Part shown: one piece after another, positions 8,680-17,034 of the stretch | Layout of the letters: each line of letters begins with the position of its first letter | Numbering within the stretch: position 1 is the first letter of the stretch | Assembly: GCF_963668215.1 (NCBI RefSeq) | Contig: NZ_OY764190.1 | Span: forward strand, 5,456,001-5,520,000 | Direction: 5' to 3' | Origin: an uncultured Desulfosarcina sp. | Lineage (GTDB): Bacteria; Desulfobacterota; Desulfobacteria; Desulfobacterales; Desulfosarcinaceae | Length of the DNA: 64,000 bases | Position numbers and translations under genes: made by a program | Notes under the pieces: model-generated | Told to the model about the DNA's origin: nothing | Databases searched by the model: none | What the model saw: only the letters and a program-made list of their open reading frames with translations

Positions 8680-9630
8680 ATGATCGATCAAAAAAGGGTT
8701 CTGGTTACCGGCGGAGCCGGTTTTATCGGCTCCCACTTGTGTCGCAGACTGATTGATGAAGGCAACGATGTCCTTTGTGTCGACAACCTGTATACTGGCA
8801 GAAAAAGTAACCTATTCGGATTGCTGAACAATGTTAATTTTGAATTTTTACGGCACGATATAACCTTTCCGCTTTTTATTGAGGTCGACGAAATTTATAA
8901 TCTCGCCTGTCCTGCCTCTCCGATTCATTACCAAAACGACCCGGTTCAGACGACAAAAGTGAATGTCCATGGTTCCATCAATATGCTAGGCTTGGCCAAA
9001 CGCGTAAAAGCCAAAATCTTTCAGGCTTCGACTTCCGAAGTTTACGGTGACCCGACCGTTCATCCCCAGCCTGAAAATTATGCAGGTAATGTCAACTGCA
9101 TCGGTAGGCGATCTTGCTACGACGAGGGTAAACGTTGCGCCGAAACGCTGTTTTTCGATTATCACCGACAGCACGATCTAAATATCAAGGTTGCCCGTAT
9201 ATTCAATACCTACGGCCCGAACATGCATCCTAACGACGGCCGCGTCGTTTCCAACTTTATCATCCAGGCACTTCTGGAAAAACCCATCACTATTTTTGGC
9301 GATGGCTCTCAAACCCGGTCATTTTGCTATATTGATGACTTGATTGAAGCAATTACCAGGTTGATGGCCACGTCGGACGACGTCACAGGACCCATTAATA
9401 TCGGCAACCCTGACGAATTTCAAATCATTGAATTGGCCGAAAAGGTAATTGAGTTGACCGGCTCTCGATCTGAACTTGTTTTTAAGAACCTGCCAGAGGA
9501 CGACCCCAAGCAGAGAAGACCGGATATTGCCCTTGCCGGGCAGACACTGAAATGGCAACCCCAGGTAAAAATAGAAGAAGGCTTAAAAAAAACGATTGAA
9601 TACTTCGAAGTTTTACTCTCCCATTTATGA
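8680..9630 (+). CDS. UDP-glucuronate decarboxylase (UDP-xylose synthase), SDR family
   Basis: 316 aa extended SDR enzyme. G-G-A-G-F-I-G at 11-17 binds NAD; the catalytic pair is Y147 and K151 in Y-D-E-G-K-R; T-S-E-V-Y-G-D-P and A-C-P-A-S-P-I-H-Y-Q are signatures of the UXS group, which converts UDP-glucuronate to UDP-xylose through a 4-keto intermediate. Length is typical for bacterial UXS. A good ribosome binding site (AAGGAAGG) precedes the ATG. It sits between a GT-C transferase and a polyprenol-phosphate sugar transferase with GtrA domain, so UDP-xylose or a derivative is the likely sugar of this module. Confidence 0.88.
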   Translation: MIDQKRVLVTGGAGFIGSHLCRRLIDEGNDVLCVDNLYTGRKSNLFGLLNNVNFEFLRHDITFPLFIEVDEIYNLACPASPIHYQNDPVQTTKVNVHGSINMLGLAKRVKAKIFQASTSEVYGDPTVHPQPENYAGNVNCIGRRSCYDEGKRCAETLFFDYHRQHDLNIKVARIFNTYGPNMHPNDGRVVSNFIIQALLEKPITIFGDGSQTRSFCYIDDLIEAITRLMATSDDVTGPINIGNPDEFQIIELAEKVIELTGSRSELVFKNLPEDDPKQRRPDIALAGQTLKWQPQVKIEEGLKKTIEYFEVLLSHL

Positions 9631-9651
9631 AATGAAATAAAGGTGTATCGG

Positions 9652-10785
9652 ATGACAACGGTTCAAAGTGCGCCTGTCAAACTCTCCGTGATTGTTCCAT
9701 GTTACGATGAAGAAACCACACTTAGTCTGTGTGTGGATAGAATACTGGAAATCAAAGATAATACATTGTCCTTAGAAATAATTATCGTTGACGATGCCTC
9801 GCGCGATAAAAGCTTTGAAATTGCCAAACAGTTGGAGCAACAGCATAGAGAAATCACTGTTCTGAAACATGACACAAACAAAGGCAAAGGGGCAGCCTTG
9901 AGAACAGGATTTCAACGAGCGTCAGGCGATTTTGTGGCCGTGCAGGATGCAGACCTTGAATATAACCCCATGGAATTGAAAGACCTCCTGGTCCCATTAA
10001 GAAACAACCAGGCAGAAGTGGTCATCGGATCAAGATTTTTAACGTCTGGCGCCCATCGCGTATTGTATTTCTGGCATTCCATCGGCAACCGATTTCTCAC
10101 TTTGCTTTCCAACATGTTTACGGATCTTAACCTTACCGATATGGAGTCATGCTACAAAGTATTTCGGCGGGACATTATTCAATCCGTGAATTTGAAGGAA
10201 AACCGTTTCGGTTTTGAACCTGAAATCGTTGCCAAAGTTGCCCAAATGCGTGTGCGCATCTATGAAATTGGTATTTCCTACTCGGGGAGGACCTATGAGG
10301 AAGGCAAAAAAATCGGCGTTAAAGATGGAATACGCGCTCTTTATTGCGTAATGAAATATAATGCCCATAAGGCTCCGCTACCAATGCAATTTCTTGTTTA
10401 TGTATTCATCGGAGGTGTCTCGGCACTGTTCAATCTGGTACTTTTTTTAGGCTTGTTCCATGCTGGAATCCGGCCAGCGGGGGCCGCCATAGTTGCCTTT
10501 ACCACTGCCGCCTTGCTTAATTACCTATTATGCATTTCGATTTTGTTCAAGCATCGTGCAAAATGGAAAGCGCCTGTTGAGTGGATCACCTATGCAGGGT
10601 TGGTCTGCGCTGTAGCCTGCGTAGATCTGGTAGTAACCCAGAAACTATTATTCACTGGATTCTCGCCAGAAATCTCCAAGCTATCCGCAACAGGAATCGC
10701 ATTTCTCCTCAACTTTTTGGGCAGACGCTTCTTCATCTTTCCGGAAAAGCCAAGAGGGCCATGGCGCCCCAGCAGCATTAATTGA
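9652..10785 (+). CDS. GT2 polyprenyl-phosphate sugar transferase fused to a GtrA-like flippase domain
   Basis: 377 aa from the ATG at 9652, chosen over the GTG at 9643 because AAAGG lies 8 nt before it. Residues 10-235 form a DPM1-like GT2 domain with V-P-C-Y-D-E at the start, I-V-D-D-A-S, Q-D-A-D-L-E-Y-N-P (metal and donor binding) and D-M-E-S-C-Y-K. Residues about 245-365 form four membrane segments of GtrA type (G-G-V-S-A-L-F-N; L-N-Y-L; F-L-L-N-F-L-G-R-R-F-F-I-F). The fusion suggests one protein that loads a sugar on polyprenyl phosphate and helps flip it to the periplasm for the GT-C enzymes upstream. An IS3 element follows within 150 nt. Confidence 0.85.
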   Translation: MTTVQSAPVKLSVIVPCYDEETTLSLCVDRILEIKDNTLSLEIIIVDDASRDKSFEIAKQLEQQHREITVLKHDTNKGKGAALRTGFQRASGDFVAVQDADLEYNPMELKDLLVPLRNNQAEVVIGSRFLTSGAHRVLYFWHSIGNRFLTLLSNMFTDLNLTDMESCYKVFRRDIIQSVNLKENRFGFEPEIVAKVAQMRVRIYEIGISYSGRTYEEGKKIGVKDGIRALYCVMKYNAHKAPLPMQFLVYVFIGGVSALFNLVLFLGLFHAGIRPAGAAIVAFTTAALLNYLLCISILFKHRAKWKAPVEWITYAGLVCAVACVDLVVTQKLLFTGFSPEISKLSATGIAFLLNFLGRRFFIFPEKPRGPWRPSSIN

Positions 10786-11009
10786 TGAAATCAAGCTTGT
10801 TTTTACGGAAAAAAAATTAACACATTCTTCAACCCCTTGCTTCCTAACAAAAATCCTGCTGCCCGAGATGAACAATGCCTTGGCAGTCTCCCCAATAAAG
10901 CGCCTATCGATGCTATACAAACGCCAATGAATTGCGCTGATTTGAAGTGGCGCGGAATATTGAGACAGGTGTATAAGCAATGGATCAAGAATATCGAAAG
11001 GAAAGATCC

Positions 11010-11318
11010 ATGGCAAAACATCGTATCCGTCGTAGCGCAGAATTCAAGGCGAAGGTCGCCCTTGCTGCATTGTCCGAGGCAAAGACCCTGGCCGAACTAT
11101 CCAGTGAGTATGGCGTTCATCAGACACAAATCACTCGCTGGAAACAGGAACTGGTCGCCAATGCACCGGATTTGTTTGGTAAGGCTAAGAAAAAGGCGCT
11201 CAACCACGAAGCCGAGGTTAACGAACTTCACCGCCAGATCGGCAAGCTCAAGGTTGAAAACGATTTTTTGTCCAATCTGCCCGGTCTGAACTCGACCGGG
11301 CGCAGAAACAGAAGGTGA
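11010..11318 (+). CDS. IS3-family transposase OrfA (helix-turn-helix subunit)
   Basis: 102 aa from the ATG at 11010, preceded by GGAAAG; an upstream ATG at 10980 would add ten residues. Residues about 5-50 form the HTH that binds the IS ends (F-K-A-K-V-A-L-A-A-L; T-L-A-E-L-S-S-E-Y-G-V-H; Q-I-T-R-W-K), followed by a leucine-zipper helix (E-L-H-R-Q-I-G-K-L-K-V-E-N-D-F-L). OrfB lies in the -1 frame and overlaps the end by 4 nt. A T6G run at 11264-11270 is a possible slippage site for an OrfAB fusion, as in other IS3 elements; this is inference. Confidence 0.88.
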   Translation: MAKHRIRRSAEFKAKVALAALSEAKTLAELSSEYGVHQTQITRWKQELVANAPDLFGKAKKKALNHEAEVNELHRQIGKLKVENDFLSNLPGLNSTGRRNRR

Positions 11319-12151
11319 TTGCAACCGGTCACCCGGATGTTTCTGTAAAGCGGCGCTGCCAATTATTGGGTATATCCCGTGCAAGTTATTATCGTGGCCC
11401 CTCTATGGGACTGCGGCAAGGGGACCGGGAACTGATGCGTCGGATCGATAGACTCTACACGGATCATCCCTGGATGGGCAGTCGTTCCCTGGCCGATCAT
11501 TTAACGAGTCCTGATCGACCGATAGGACGCGGGCGTGTCAGACGCCTGATGCGTATCATGGGCATCGAATCCCTGGCACCCAAGCCGGGTACCAGCAGGC
11601 GTCAACCCAGGCATCCGGTCTATCCCTATCTGCTGCGAAGGATGACCATTGATCGCCCCAACCAGGTGTGGGCCACCGATATTACGTATATTCACATGGC
11701 CCGCGGTCATATGTATCTAATCGCAATCATGGACTGGGCTACCCGGAAAGTCCTCTCCTGGCGGTTATCCAATACCCTTGACACACAGTTTTGCGTGGAG
11801 GCACTCAAAGCAGCGCTACTCAAATATGGCGCTCCGGAAATCTTCAACAGCGACCAGGGTTGCCAGTTCACGAGCGAGGCCTTTACCTCCGTGCTGAAAG
11901 CCTGGAAAGTTAAGATCAGCATGGATGGCAAGGGACGGTTCAAAGACAACATCTTTATCGAGCGCCTCTGGCGCACCCTGAAATATGAAAGAATATACCT
12001 CAGGGATTACGAAACCGGTGTTGAACTATCCCGGGATCTGACCATCTGGTTCGACTGGTATAATGAAAACCGGAAGCATTCGTCTCTTGACAAACTGACC
12101 CCAAATGAGGCTTATGCTCAAGGACTTCAAAATCAAAACCAGGCCGCCTGA
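11315..12151 (+). CDS. IS3-family transposase OrfB (DDE integrase domain)
   Basis: 278 aa with GTG start overlapping the orfA stop. The N-terminal part (C-Q-L-L-G-I-S-R-A-S-Y-Y) is the usual HTH_21 region; the catalytic core has D in W-A-T-D-I-T-Y-I (about 121), D in N-S-D-Q-G-C-Q-F-T-S (about 181) and E in D-N-I-F-I-E-R-L-W-R-T-L-K-Y-E (about 217), then W-Y-N-x-x-R-x-H-S-S-L near the end. All three acidic residues are present and length is normal, so it may be functional when made as a fusion with OrfA. Confidence 0.92.
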   Translation: MIATGHPDVSVKRRCQLLGISRASYYRGPSMGLRQGDRELMRRIDRLYTDHPWMGSRSLADHLTSPDRPIGRGRVRRLMRIMGIESLAPKPGTSRRQPRHPVYPYLLRRMTIDRPNQVWATDITYIHMARGHMYLIAIMDWATRKVLSWRLSNTLDTQFCVEALKAALLKYGAPEIFNSDQGCQFTSEAFTSVLKAWKVKISMDGKGRFKDNIFIERLWRTLKYERIYLRDYETGVELSRDLTIWFDWYNENRKHSSLDKLTPNEAYAQGLQNQNQAA

Positions 12152-12314
12152 AGCCGACAACAATCATGATTTCGTCTCATTGCTTATCTCACCCTTCAGG
12201 CTGTCTCTCCTTTCAAGGCCATTTAAATTCTCCCCCAGGCCAGTCCCGACGGATGGGTACTTTTGCCTGGAAAGGATTGAAGATTTTTTACCGGGAAAAA
12301 TTGAAAAAAAAATA

Positions 12315-12342
12315 TTGACCCGAATGATAAATATGTTATGTG
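12315..12342 (+). promoter_or_regulatory. Possible sigma-70 type promoter for the regulator-ABC exporter operon
   Basis: TTGACC at 12315-12320, 16-nt spacer, TATGTG at 12337-12342, about 30 nt before the ATG at 12372. The region lies just outside the IS3 right end. The -10 match is only partial. Confidence 0.3.
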
Positions 12343-12371
12343 TAATATATCTACTCATAATAGGATTAGAA

Positions 12372-12947
12372 ATGCAGAACCTTCTTACCGGACTTATATC
12401 TTCTAGAACTAGGATAAAGCTTCTGGTAAGGTTTTTTTTCAATCCGGACACCAAGTCCTATCTTCGCGAACTTGCCAAGGAGTTCAATCTTTCAACCAAT
12501 TCGGTAAGGGAAGAATTGAACCAACTGACCAAAACCCGGTTGCTCAAATCGGAAAAAAGCGGGCGTCAGATTTATTACACAGCCAATAAAGAACATCGGC
12601 TGTTTCCGGAACTCAAGTCCATGGTGGGTAAAGTCTTGGGGTTGGATCAGGTTATCGAGGGCATTGTTAATAGATTGGGCGACCTGGAAGTGGCTTATCT
12701 CTTGGACGATTATGCGGAGGGCAGGGATACCGGGATCGTCGATTTATTGCTGGTGGGCGAAATCAATTCCTACCATCTCAATGATTTGAGTAGAAAAACA
12801 GAACGATATATTAATCGAAAAATCCGGACGCTGGTAATGAGCCGAGAAGAGTTGGAAAGCTTTGTTCCGGCGCTGAAAAATCGGCCTCATTTTCTTATTT
12901 GGGAAGCTTTGCCAAACGACGTCAAGACGGGTCGGGGGAGACACTAA
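12372..12947 (+). CDS. Winged-helix transcriptional regulator with a degenerate nucleotidyltransferase-like domain
   Basis: 191 aa from the ATG at 12372 (AGGA 8 nt upstream); the longer open frame runs back into the IS and is not credible. Residues about 1-75 form an ArsR-like winged helix (S-Y-L-R-E-L-A-K-E-F-N-L-S-T-N-S-V-R-E-E-L; G-R-Q-I-Y-Y-T-A-N wing). Residues about 95-180 resemble a small nucleotidyltransferase fold (V-A-Y-L-L-D-D-Y-A-E-G-R-D-T-G-I-V-D-L-L-L-V-G), but the G-S-x-A-x-G-x-x-x-x-x-S-D-x-D signature is not intact, so it is probably a sensor. The stop overlaps the wzm start by one base; it likely regulates the polysaccharide operon. Confidence 0.65.
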   Translation: MQNLLTGLISSRTRIKLLVRFFFNPDTKSYLRELAKEFNLSTNSVREELNQLTKTRLLKSEKSGRQIYYTANKEHRLFPELKSMVGKVLGLDQVIEGIVNRLGDLEVAYLLDDYAEGRDTGIVDLLLVGEINSYHLNDLSRKTERYINRKIRTLVMSREELESFVPALKNRPHFLIWEALPNDVKTGRGRH

Positions 12948-13795
12948 TGCACCTTAAAAAAACCATCTATACCCCGGAATCCTCTCTGGCGAGCCCCAGG
13001 AAAATGTTGCGGGATATGCTCAACGACTTATGGGCTGGTCGAGAGCTGGCATGGCGTCTGGCCGTACGGGATATTTCCGCACAATACCGTCAAGCCTTTT
13101 TAGGAATTCTCTGGGCCTTTATACTCCCACTGGCCAATACAGCTACCTGGATTTTCTTGAGCGGATCTGGCATCGTTGCGGTAAAAGAAACCACCCTTCC
13201 GTATCCAATCTATGTTTTTTCGGGCAGCATGCTCTGGGCTATTTTCATGGATGCCGTCAATGCCCCGCTGCAGCAGACCAATGCGGCAAAAATCATGCTG
13301 GCCAAGCTTAATTTTCCCCGTGAGTCCATCGTTGTCTCGGGCATCTATCAAGCCCTGTTCAATGCAGGCATCAAAATTATTCTGTTATTGGCTACCCTGC
13401 TCTTTATGGGTGTTATTCCGGGATGGCGCCTGCTACTGTTTCCCATTGGATTGATATCCCTGGTACTGGTCGGCACCGCCATTGGCCTACTCCTGACCCC
13501 TGTCGGTGTCCTGTATAGCGATATCGGCAAAGGGATGCCCCTGCTGATGCAATTTCTGATGTACCTCACCCCTGTCGTTTTTCCGATCCCTAGAACTGGT
13601 ATTGCCGCTACCATTTTCGCCATAAACCCCCTGACCCCGATTATCGTTACCGCCCGCGACTGGCTAACAGGCCAGCCGAGTGAATATATTTTCAGTTTTA
13701 TCGTCATCAACATTTTGACCTTGCTTCTTTTGATTACTGTCTGGATCGTTTTTCGCTTGGCAATGCCAATTCTTATTGAGCGGGTGAGTTCCTGA
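12947..13795 (+). CDS. wzm: Wzm-type ABC-2 polysaccharide export permease
   Basis: 282 aa from the ATG at 12947, which overlaps the TAA of the regulator. A cytoplasmic start with R-E-L-A-W-R-L-A-V-R-D-I-S-A-Q-Y-R-Q-A-F-L-G (about 28-48), the conserved amphipathic entry of ABC-2 polysaccharide permeases, is followed by six membrane segments; Y-L-T-P-V-V-F-P and I-N-P-L-T-P-I-I are family motifs near the end. With the Wzt ATPase 5 nt downstream it forms the exporter that moves completed polyprenyl-linked polysaccharide (O-antigen or capsule-like) across the inner membrane. Confidence 0.88.
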   Translation: MHLKKTIYTPESSLASPRKMLRDMLNDLWAGRELAWRLAVRDISAQYRQAFLGILWAFILPLANTATWIFLSGSGIVAVKETTLPYPIYVFSGSMLWAIFMDAVNAPLQQTNAAKIMLAKLNFPRESIVVSGIYQALFNAGIKIILLLATLLFMGVIPGWRLLLFPIGLISLVLVGTAIGLLLTPVGVLYSDIGKGMPLLMQFLMYLTPVVFPIPRTGIAATIFAINPLTPIIVTARDWLTGQPSEYIFSFIVINILTLLLLITVWIVFRLAMPILIERVSS

Positions 13796-13800
13796 ATACC

Positions 13801-15099
13801 ATGAATGCTGACACATTGATCAAAGTCGAAGGCCTTTCCAAAAAATTCTGCCGCGACCTGAAAAAATCTCTCTGGTACGGTATGAAGGACTTGGGGCGTG
13901 AAATTCTTGGCCGACCCCACGGGGGGAAAGGCGGATTGCGTTCTGATGAATTCTGGGCGGTTAACGATGTCAGCTTTGAACTGAAGCGAGGAGAATGCCT
14001 GGGGCTGATCGGGCGGAATGGAGCGGGAAAAACCACCCTCCTGCGGATGCTCAACGGGCTCATCAAGCTGGACCGCGGACGCATCGAGATGCGCGGGCGG
14101 TTGGGGGCCTTGATTGCGCTCGGGGCAGGATTTAATCCGATTCTGACTGGCCTAGAAAATATTTACATCAATGCCGCCATTCTGGGGCTACGTAAGAGCC
14201 AGGTCGACAGCAAGTTGGATGATATCATCGACTTTTCCGAACTCGGCGAATTTATCGACATGCCGGTCCAAAGCTATAGTTCCGGAATGAGTGTCCGGCT
14301 GGGGTTCTCGGTGGCGGCCATTCTCATCCAGCCGGATATCCTTTTTCTGGATGAAGTGTTGGCGGTGGGCGATATCGGTTTCACCATCAAATGCCTCAAT
14401 GCCGTTCGCGGTCTCTCCCAGCATTCGGCGGTTGTCTTTGTCTCACACAACATGCAATATATTTCGGACTTCTGCACGCGCGTTATGGTTTTGAACCGCG
14501 GCAAAGTAATTCTCGACGCAGCGAATCCAGCGGATGGGATCGACTGCTATTACAGCTTGATGGATCAGCGTTTCAAGGTCAGCGGAACCGGTGAAGCCGA
14601 AATACTGGATATCAATCTCCTAACCAAGGACCGCCCTGCTGCCGTCTCAGAGTCTCCACAAAATGCCGAGATCGTCATCGCGCAGGGAACAGATGCAACC
14701 GTCCAACTGGCAATTAACGTAGATCGGAAGAATACTAAAGTAGCGCTTACCCTCTGTATCATGGATGAAGCCATGACGCCGGTTCTTGGTGTACCTGTTT
14801 GTGCAAACGATGGAACCCATGCGCAGATAGTTGGGCCAAAGATCCGCCTTGACATACCGCTCGGGGCCATTGAATTGAATAGCGGAAAATACAGTTTGAT
14901 GGTTGCCGTCAGCGACGCACAAACTAAGGAGCTCCTTTTGCGCGTACAGGGGCTGATTCCGTTCCGGGTTTTCGCAGTAAGAAGTTACTGGGCAAAATTC
15001 GTGCGACCGGCATGCCTGGTCGCAGACATGCCGCCAAATCGTGTGCAATCAGACAAGTCTTTAAACCAAGCCGAAAATGGTACAACAAGTGATATCTGA
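13801..15099 (+). CDS. wzt: Wzt-type polysaccharide ABC exporter ATPase with C-terminal carbohydrate-binding extension
   Basis: 432 aa. Walker A G-R-N-G-A-G-K-T-T at about 70-78, signature Y-S-S-G-M at about 159-163, Walker B D-I-L-F-L-D-E at about 179-185 and the switch His in V-S-H-N follow the pattern of TagH/Wzt ATPases. The first about 255 residues are the ATPase; residues about 260-432 form a beta-rich extension like the C-terminal domain that lets Wzt read the modified end of the O-polysaccharide in systems with chain-terminating groups. The presence of this domain suggests a terminally capped polymer. The 3' end overlaps the aminotransferase gene by 23 nt. Confidence 0.9.
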   Translation: MNADTLIKVEGLSKKFCRDLKKSLWYGMKDLGREILGRPHGGKGGLRSDEFWAVNDVSFELKRGECLGLIGRNGAGKTTLLRMLNGLIKLDRGRIEMRGRLGALIALGAGFNPILTGLENIYINAAILGLRKSQVDSKLDDIIDFSELGEFIDMPVQSYSSGMSVRLGFSVAAILIQPDILFLDEVLAVGDIGFTIKCLNAVRGLSQHSAVVFVSHNMQYISDFCTRVMVLNRGKVILDAANPADGIDCYYSLMDQRFKVSGTGEAEILDINLLTKDRPAAVSESPQNAEIVIAQGTDATVQLAINVDRKNTKVALTLCIMDEAMTPVLGVPVCANDGTHAQIVGPKIRLDIPLGAIELNSGKYSLMVAVSDAQTKELLLRVQGLIPFRVFAVRSYWAKFVRPACLVADMPPNRVQSDKSLNQAENGTTSDI

Positions 15100-16207
15100 T
15101 AAACCAATCTACGTAACGCAGCCCCAGCTTCCTCCAATAGAGGCGTTCATCCCCTACCTGGAAAGAATCTGGGACAGCAAGCGGCTCACTAACAAGGGGC
15201 CCTTCCATCAGGAGTTGGAAAAGGCATTGTGCGACTATCTTGGCACCCAACATCTTGCCTTATTTACGAACGGCACCTTAGCGCTGGTAACGGCACTACA
15301 AGCCTTGCGGATCAGTGGAGAAGTCATCACCACGCCCTATTCCTTCGTCGCGACCGCACACTCACTGCTCTGGAACGGGATCAAACCCGTCTTCGTCGAC
15401 ATCGATCCTTTGACACTCAATATTGATCCGTTAAAGATCGAAGCCGCCATCACCCCCAAAACTACGGCGATTCTCCCAGTTCATTGCTATGGCAACCCCT
15501 GTGACGTGCAGGCTATTCAGACGATTGCGGACAACTACAACCTCAAAGTAATCTACGACGCGGCGCATTCCTTCGGCGTTCAGGTTGGCAACCGCAGCAT
15601 ACTCGGGCATGGAGACCTTTCGGTGCTAAGCTTTCACGCCACAAAAGTCTTCAACACCTTCGAAGGAGGCGCCATCGTGTGCCCCGATGCAAAAACCAAA
15701 CAGCACATCGACAACCTCAAAAACTTCGGTTTCGTTAACGAGACGACCGTGGTTGCATCGGGCATCAATGGCAAAATGAACGAATTCAGTGCCGCGTTAG
15801 GTCTGCTCCAGCTTAAATACGTTGACCAAGTCCTTACTCGCAGACACGAAATCGACCGCACCTATCGTTCACGCCTCGCGGATGTTCCGGGGATTTACTG
15901 CGTTGAACGTGGTTGCCAGACTCGCGACAATCATGCTTATTTCCCTGTCCTGGTCGGCCCTGAGTATCCGCTTAGCCGTGATGCCCTCTATGAGTTCCTA
16001 CGCAGTCACGGAATTTATGGGCGTCGCTACTTCTATCCGCTGATTTCGGATTTTCCAATGTATCGTGGGCTTCCGTCCGCGGCACGCAACAATTTACCGG
16101 TGGCAGCATCTATTTCCGAACAGGTTATTTGCTTGCCTATCTATCCGAATTTGGCAAAGTCAGACCAAATTCGCATTTGTAAGGTTATCAAACAGCATCG
16201 GACATAG
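15077..16207 (+). CDS. DegT/DnrJ/EryC1-family sugar aminotransferase (PLP)
   Basis: 376 aa. The PLP lysine is K190 in S-F-H-A-T-K-V-F-N-T; D-A-A-H-S-F-G (about 159-165) and N-G-T-L-A-L (about 65-70) are further cofactor-site motifs. The F-H-A-T-K-x-F-N-T-x-E-G-G-A form is shared with VioA/FdtB-like enzymes that aminate a keto group of a dTDP- or UDP-deoxysugar, so an amino sugar is probably part of the exported polymer. The start codon overlaps the end of wzt, showing translational coupling. The exact substrate cannot be read from the sequence; no dTDP-glucose dehydratase gene is in the window. Confidence 0.85.
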   Translation: MVQQVISDKPIYVTQPQLPPIEAFIPYLERIWDSKRLTNKGPFHQELEKALCDYLGTQHLALFTNGTLALVTALQALRISGEVITTPYSFVATAHSLLWNGIKPVFVDIDPLTLNIDPLKIEAAITPKTTAILPVHCYGNPCDVQAIQTIADNYNLKVIYDAAHSFGVQVGNRSILGHGDLSVLSFHATKVFNTFEGGAIVCPDAKTKQHIDNLKNFGFVNETTVVASGINGKMNEFSAALGLLQLKYVDQVLTRRHEIDRTYRSRLADVPGIYCVERGCQTRDNHAYFPVLVGPEYPLSRDALYEFLRSHGIYGRRYFYPLISDFPMYRGLPSAARNNLPVAASISEQVICLPIYPNLAKSDQIRICKVIKQHRT

Positions 16208-16260
16208 ATTATGGGTATGAGCTGTTTGTCTCGTAAAAGTGCCGTAGAGGTGTCGCCCGT

Positions 16261-17004
16261 ATGAAACTAGCTGTCATGCAACCCTATTTTTTCCCGTACA
16301 TCGGTTATTTCCAGCTATTGAATTTTGTAGATAAATGGGTTGTTTTTGATGACACACAATTTATTAACAAAGGTTGGATCAATCGAAATCGTATTCTTCA
16401 TCCGGAAATTAATAAGGAGTGGCAATATATAACAATTCCGTTGAAAAATAGGAAGCAAACCGACCGAATCGACAACATTGAAATCTTTGAATCAGGCAAA
16501 TGGAAAAAAGAAATACTTGGGAAATTAAGTGCTTATAGGAAAAAGGCGCCTTTTTACAATAATGTCCTTGCATTGATTAAGGAGTGCCTATCCTTCAAGG
16601 AAACCAATCTTTCTAAATTTGTCGTGCATACCCTGCAATTGACCGCCGACTACCTATCGATCAAAACGCCGATGTGCATTCAGTCGCACTTGCATTTTGA
16701 TCTTTCATGCATTGATCACCCTGGGCAATGGGTATTGAGAATTGCAGAACAGATAGGCGCAACGGAATACATCAATCCTCACGGAGGGGCTAAAATATAT
16801 AGGGAAGACGAATTTGATCGGTCAGGCATCAACTTGAGATTCCTCAAACCAAAACTTCGTTCCTACAGCCAGCAGCAGACTCCTTTTATCCCTGGCCTAT
16901 CTGTGATTGATGTAATGATGTGGAATAGTGTAAATGAGATAAAAGAGGTTTTCTTGCAAGACTTCTCGATAGTTAAGAAGAGCGATCTGAGCGCTAATAG
17001 ATAG
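16261..17004 (+). CDS. WbqC-like family protein
   Basis: 247 aa, soluble. The N-terminus M-Q-P-Y-F-F-P-Y-I-G-Y-F-Q-L (6-19) and the following F-D-D-T-Q-F-I-N-K-G-W-I-N-R-N are hallmark segments of the WbqC family, found in many O-antigen and capsule loci with aminotransferases and thought to act in biosynthesis or N-acylation of unusual sugars; the reaction is not firmly established. A ribosome binding site (AGAGGTG) lies before the ATG. Its base composition is more AT-rich than the preceding aminotransferase, which marks the start of a differently derived block (about 16.2-20 kb). Confidence 0.82.
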   Translation: MKLAVMQPYFFPYIGYFQLLNFVDKWVVFDDTQFINKGWINRNRILHPEINKEWQYITIPLKNRKQTDRIDNIEIFESGKWKKEILGKLSAYRKKAPFYNNVLALIKECLSFKETNLSKFVVHTLQLTADYLSIKTPMCIQSHLHFDLSCIDHPGQWVLRIAEQIGATEYINPHGGAKIYREDEFDRSGINLRFLKPKLRSYSQQQTPFIPGLSVIDVMMWNSVNEIKEVFLQDFSIVKKSDLSANR

Positions 17005-17034
17005 TAAATAAAATTTTATATAGAGTTTTTTCAG

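Larger units (their letters stand above)
10928..12242 (+). mobile_element. IS3-family insertion sequence (ends approximate)
   Basis: Two overlapping frames, orfA and orfB, with the layout of IS3 elements. Related sequences in opposite orientation lie at 10928-10985 and about 12185-12242 (shared blocks ATTTxAA-TGGC, GAGACAG and ATAAGCAATG), which I take as extended imperfect inverted ends; both outer ends read TG. I saw no convincing short target duplication, so the ends may be off by a few bases. Confidence 0.75.

Noticed and set aside
12105..12371. Upstream extension of the winged-helix regulator
   Set aside because: The extension is encoded by IS3 sequence; the ATG at 12372 has a fitting upstream site and begins the recognisable domain.
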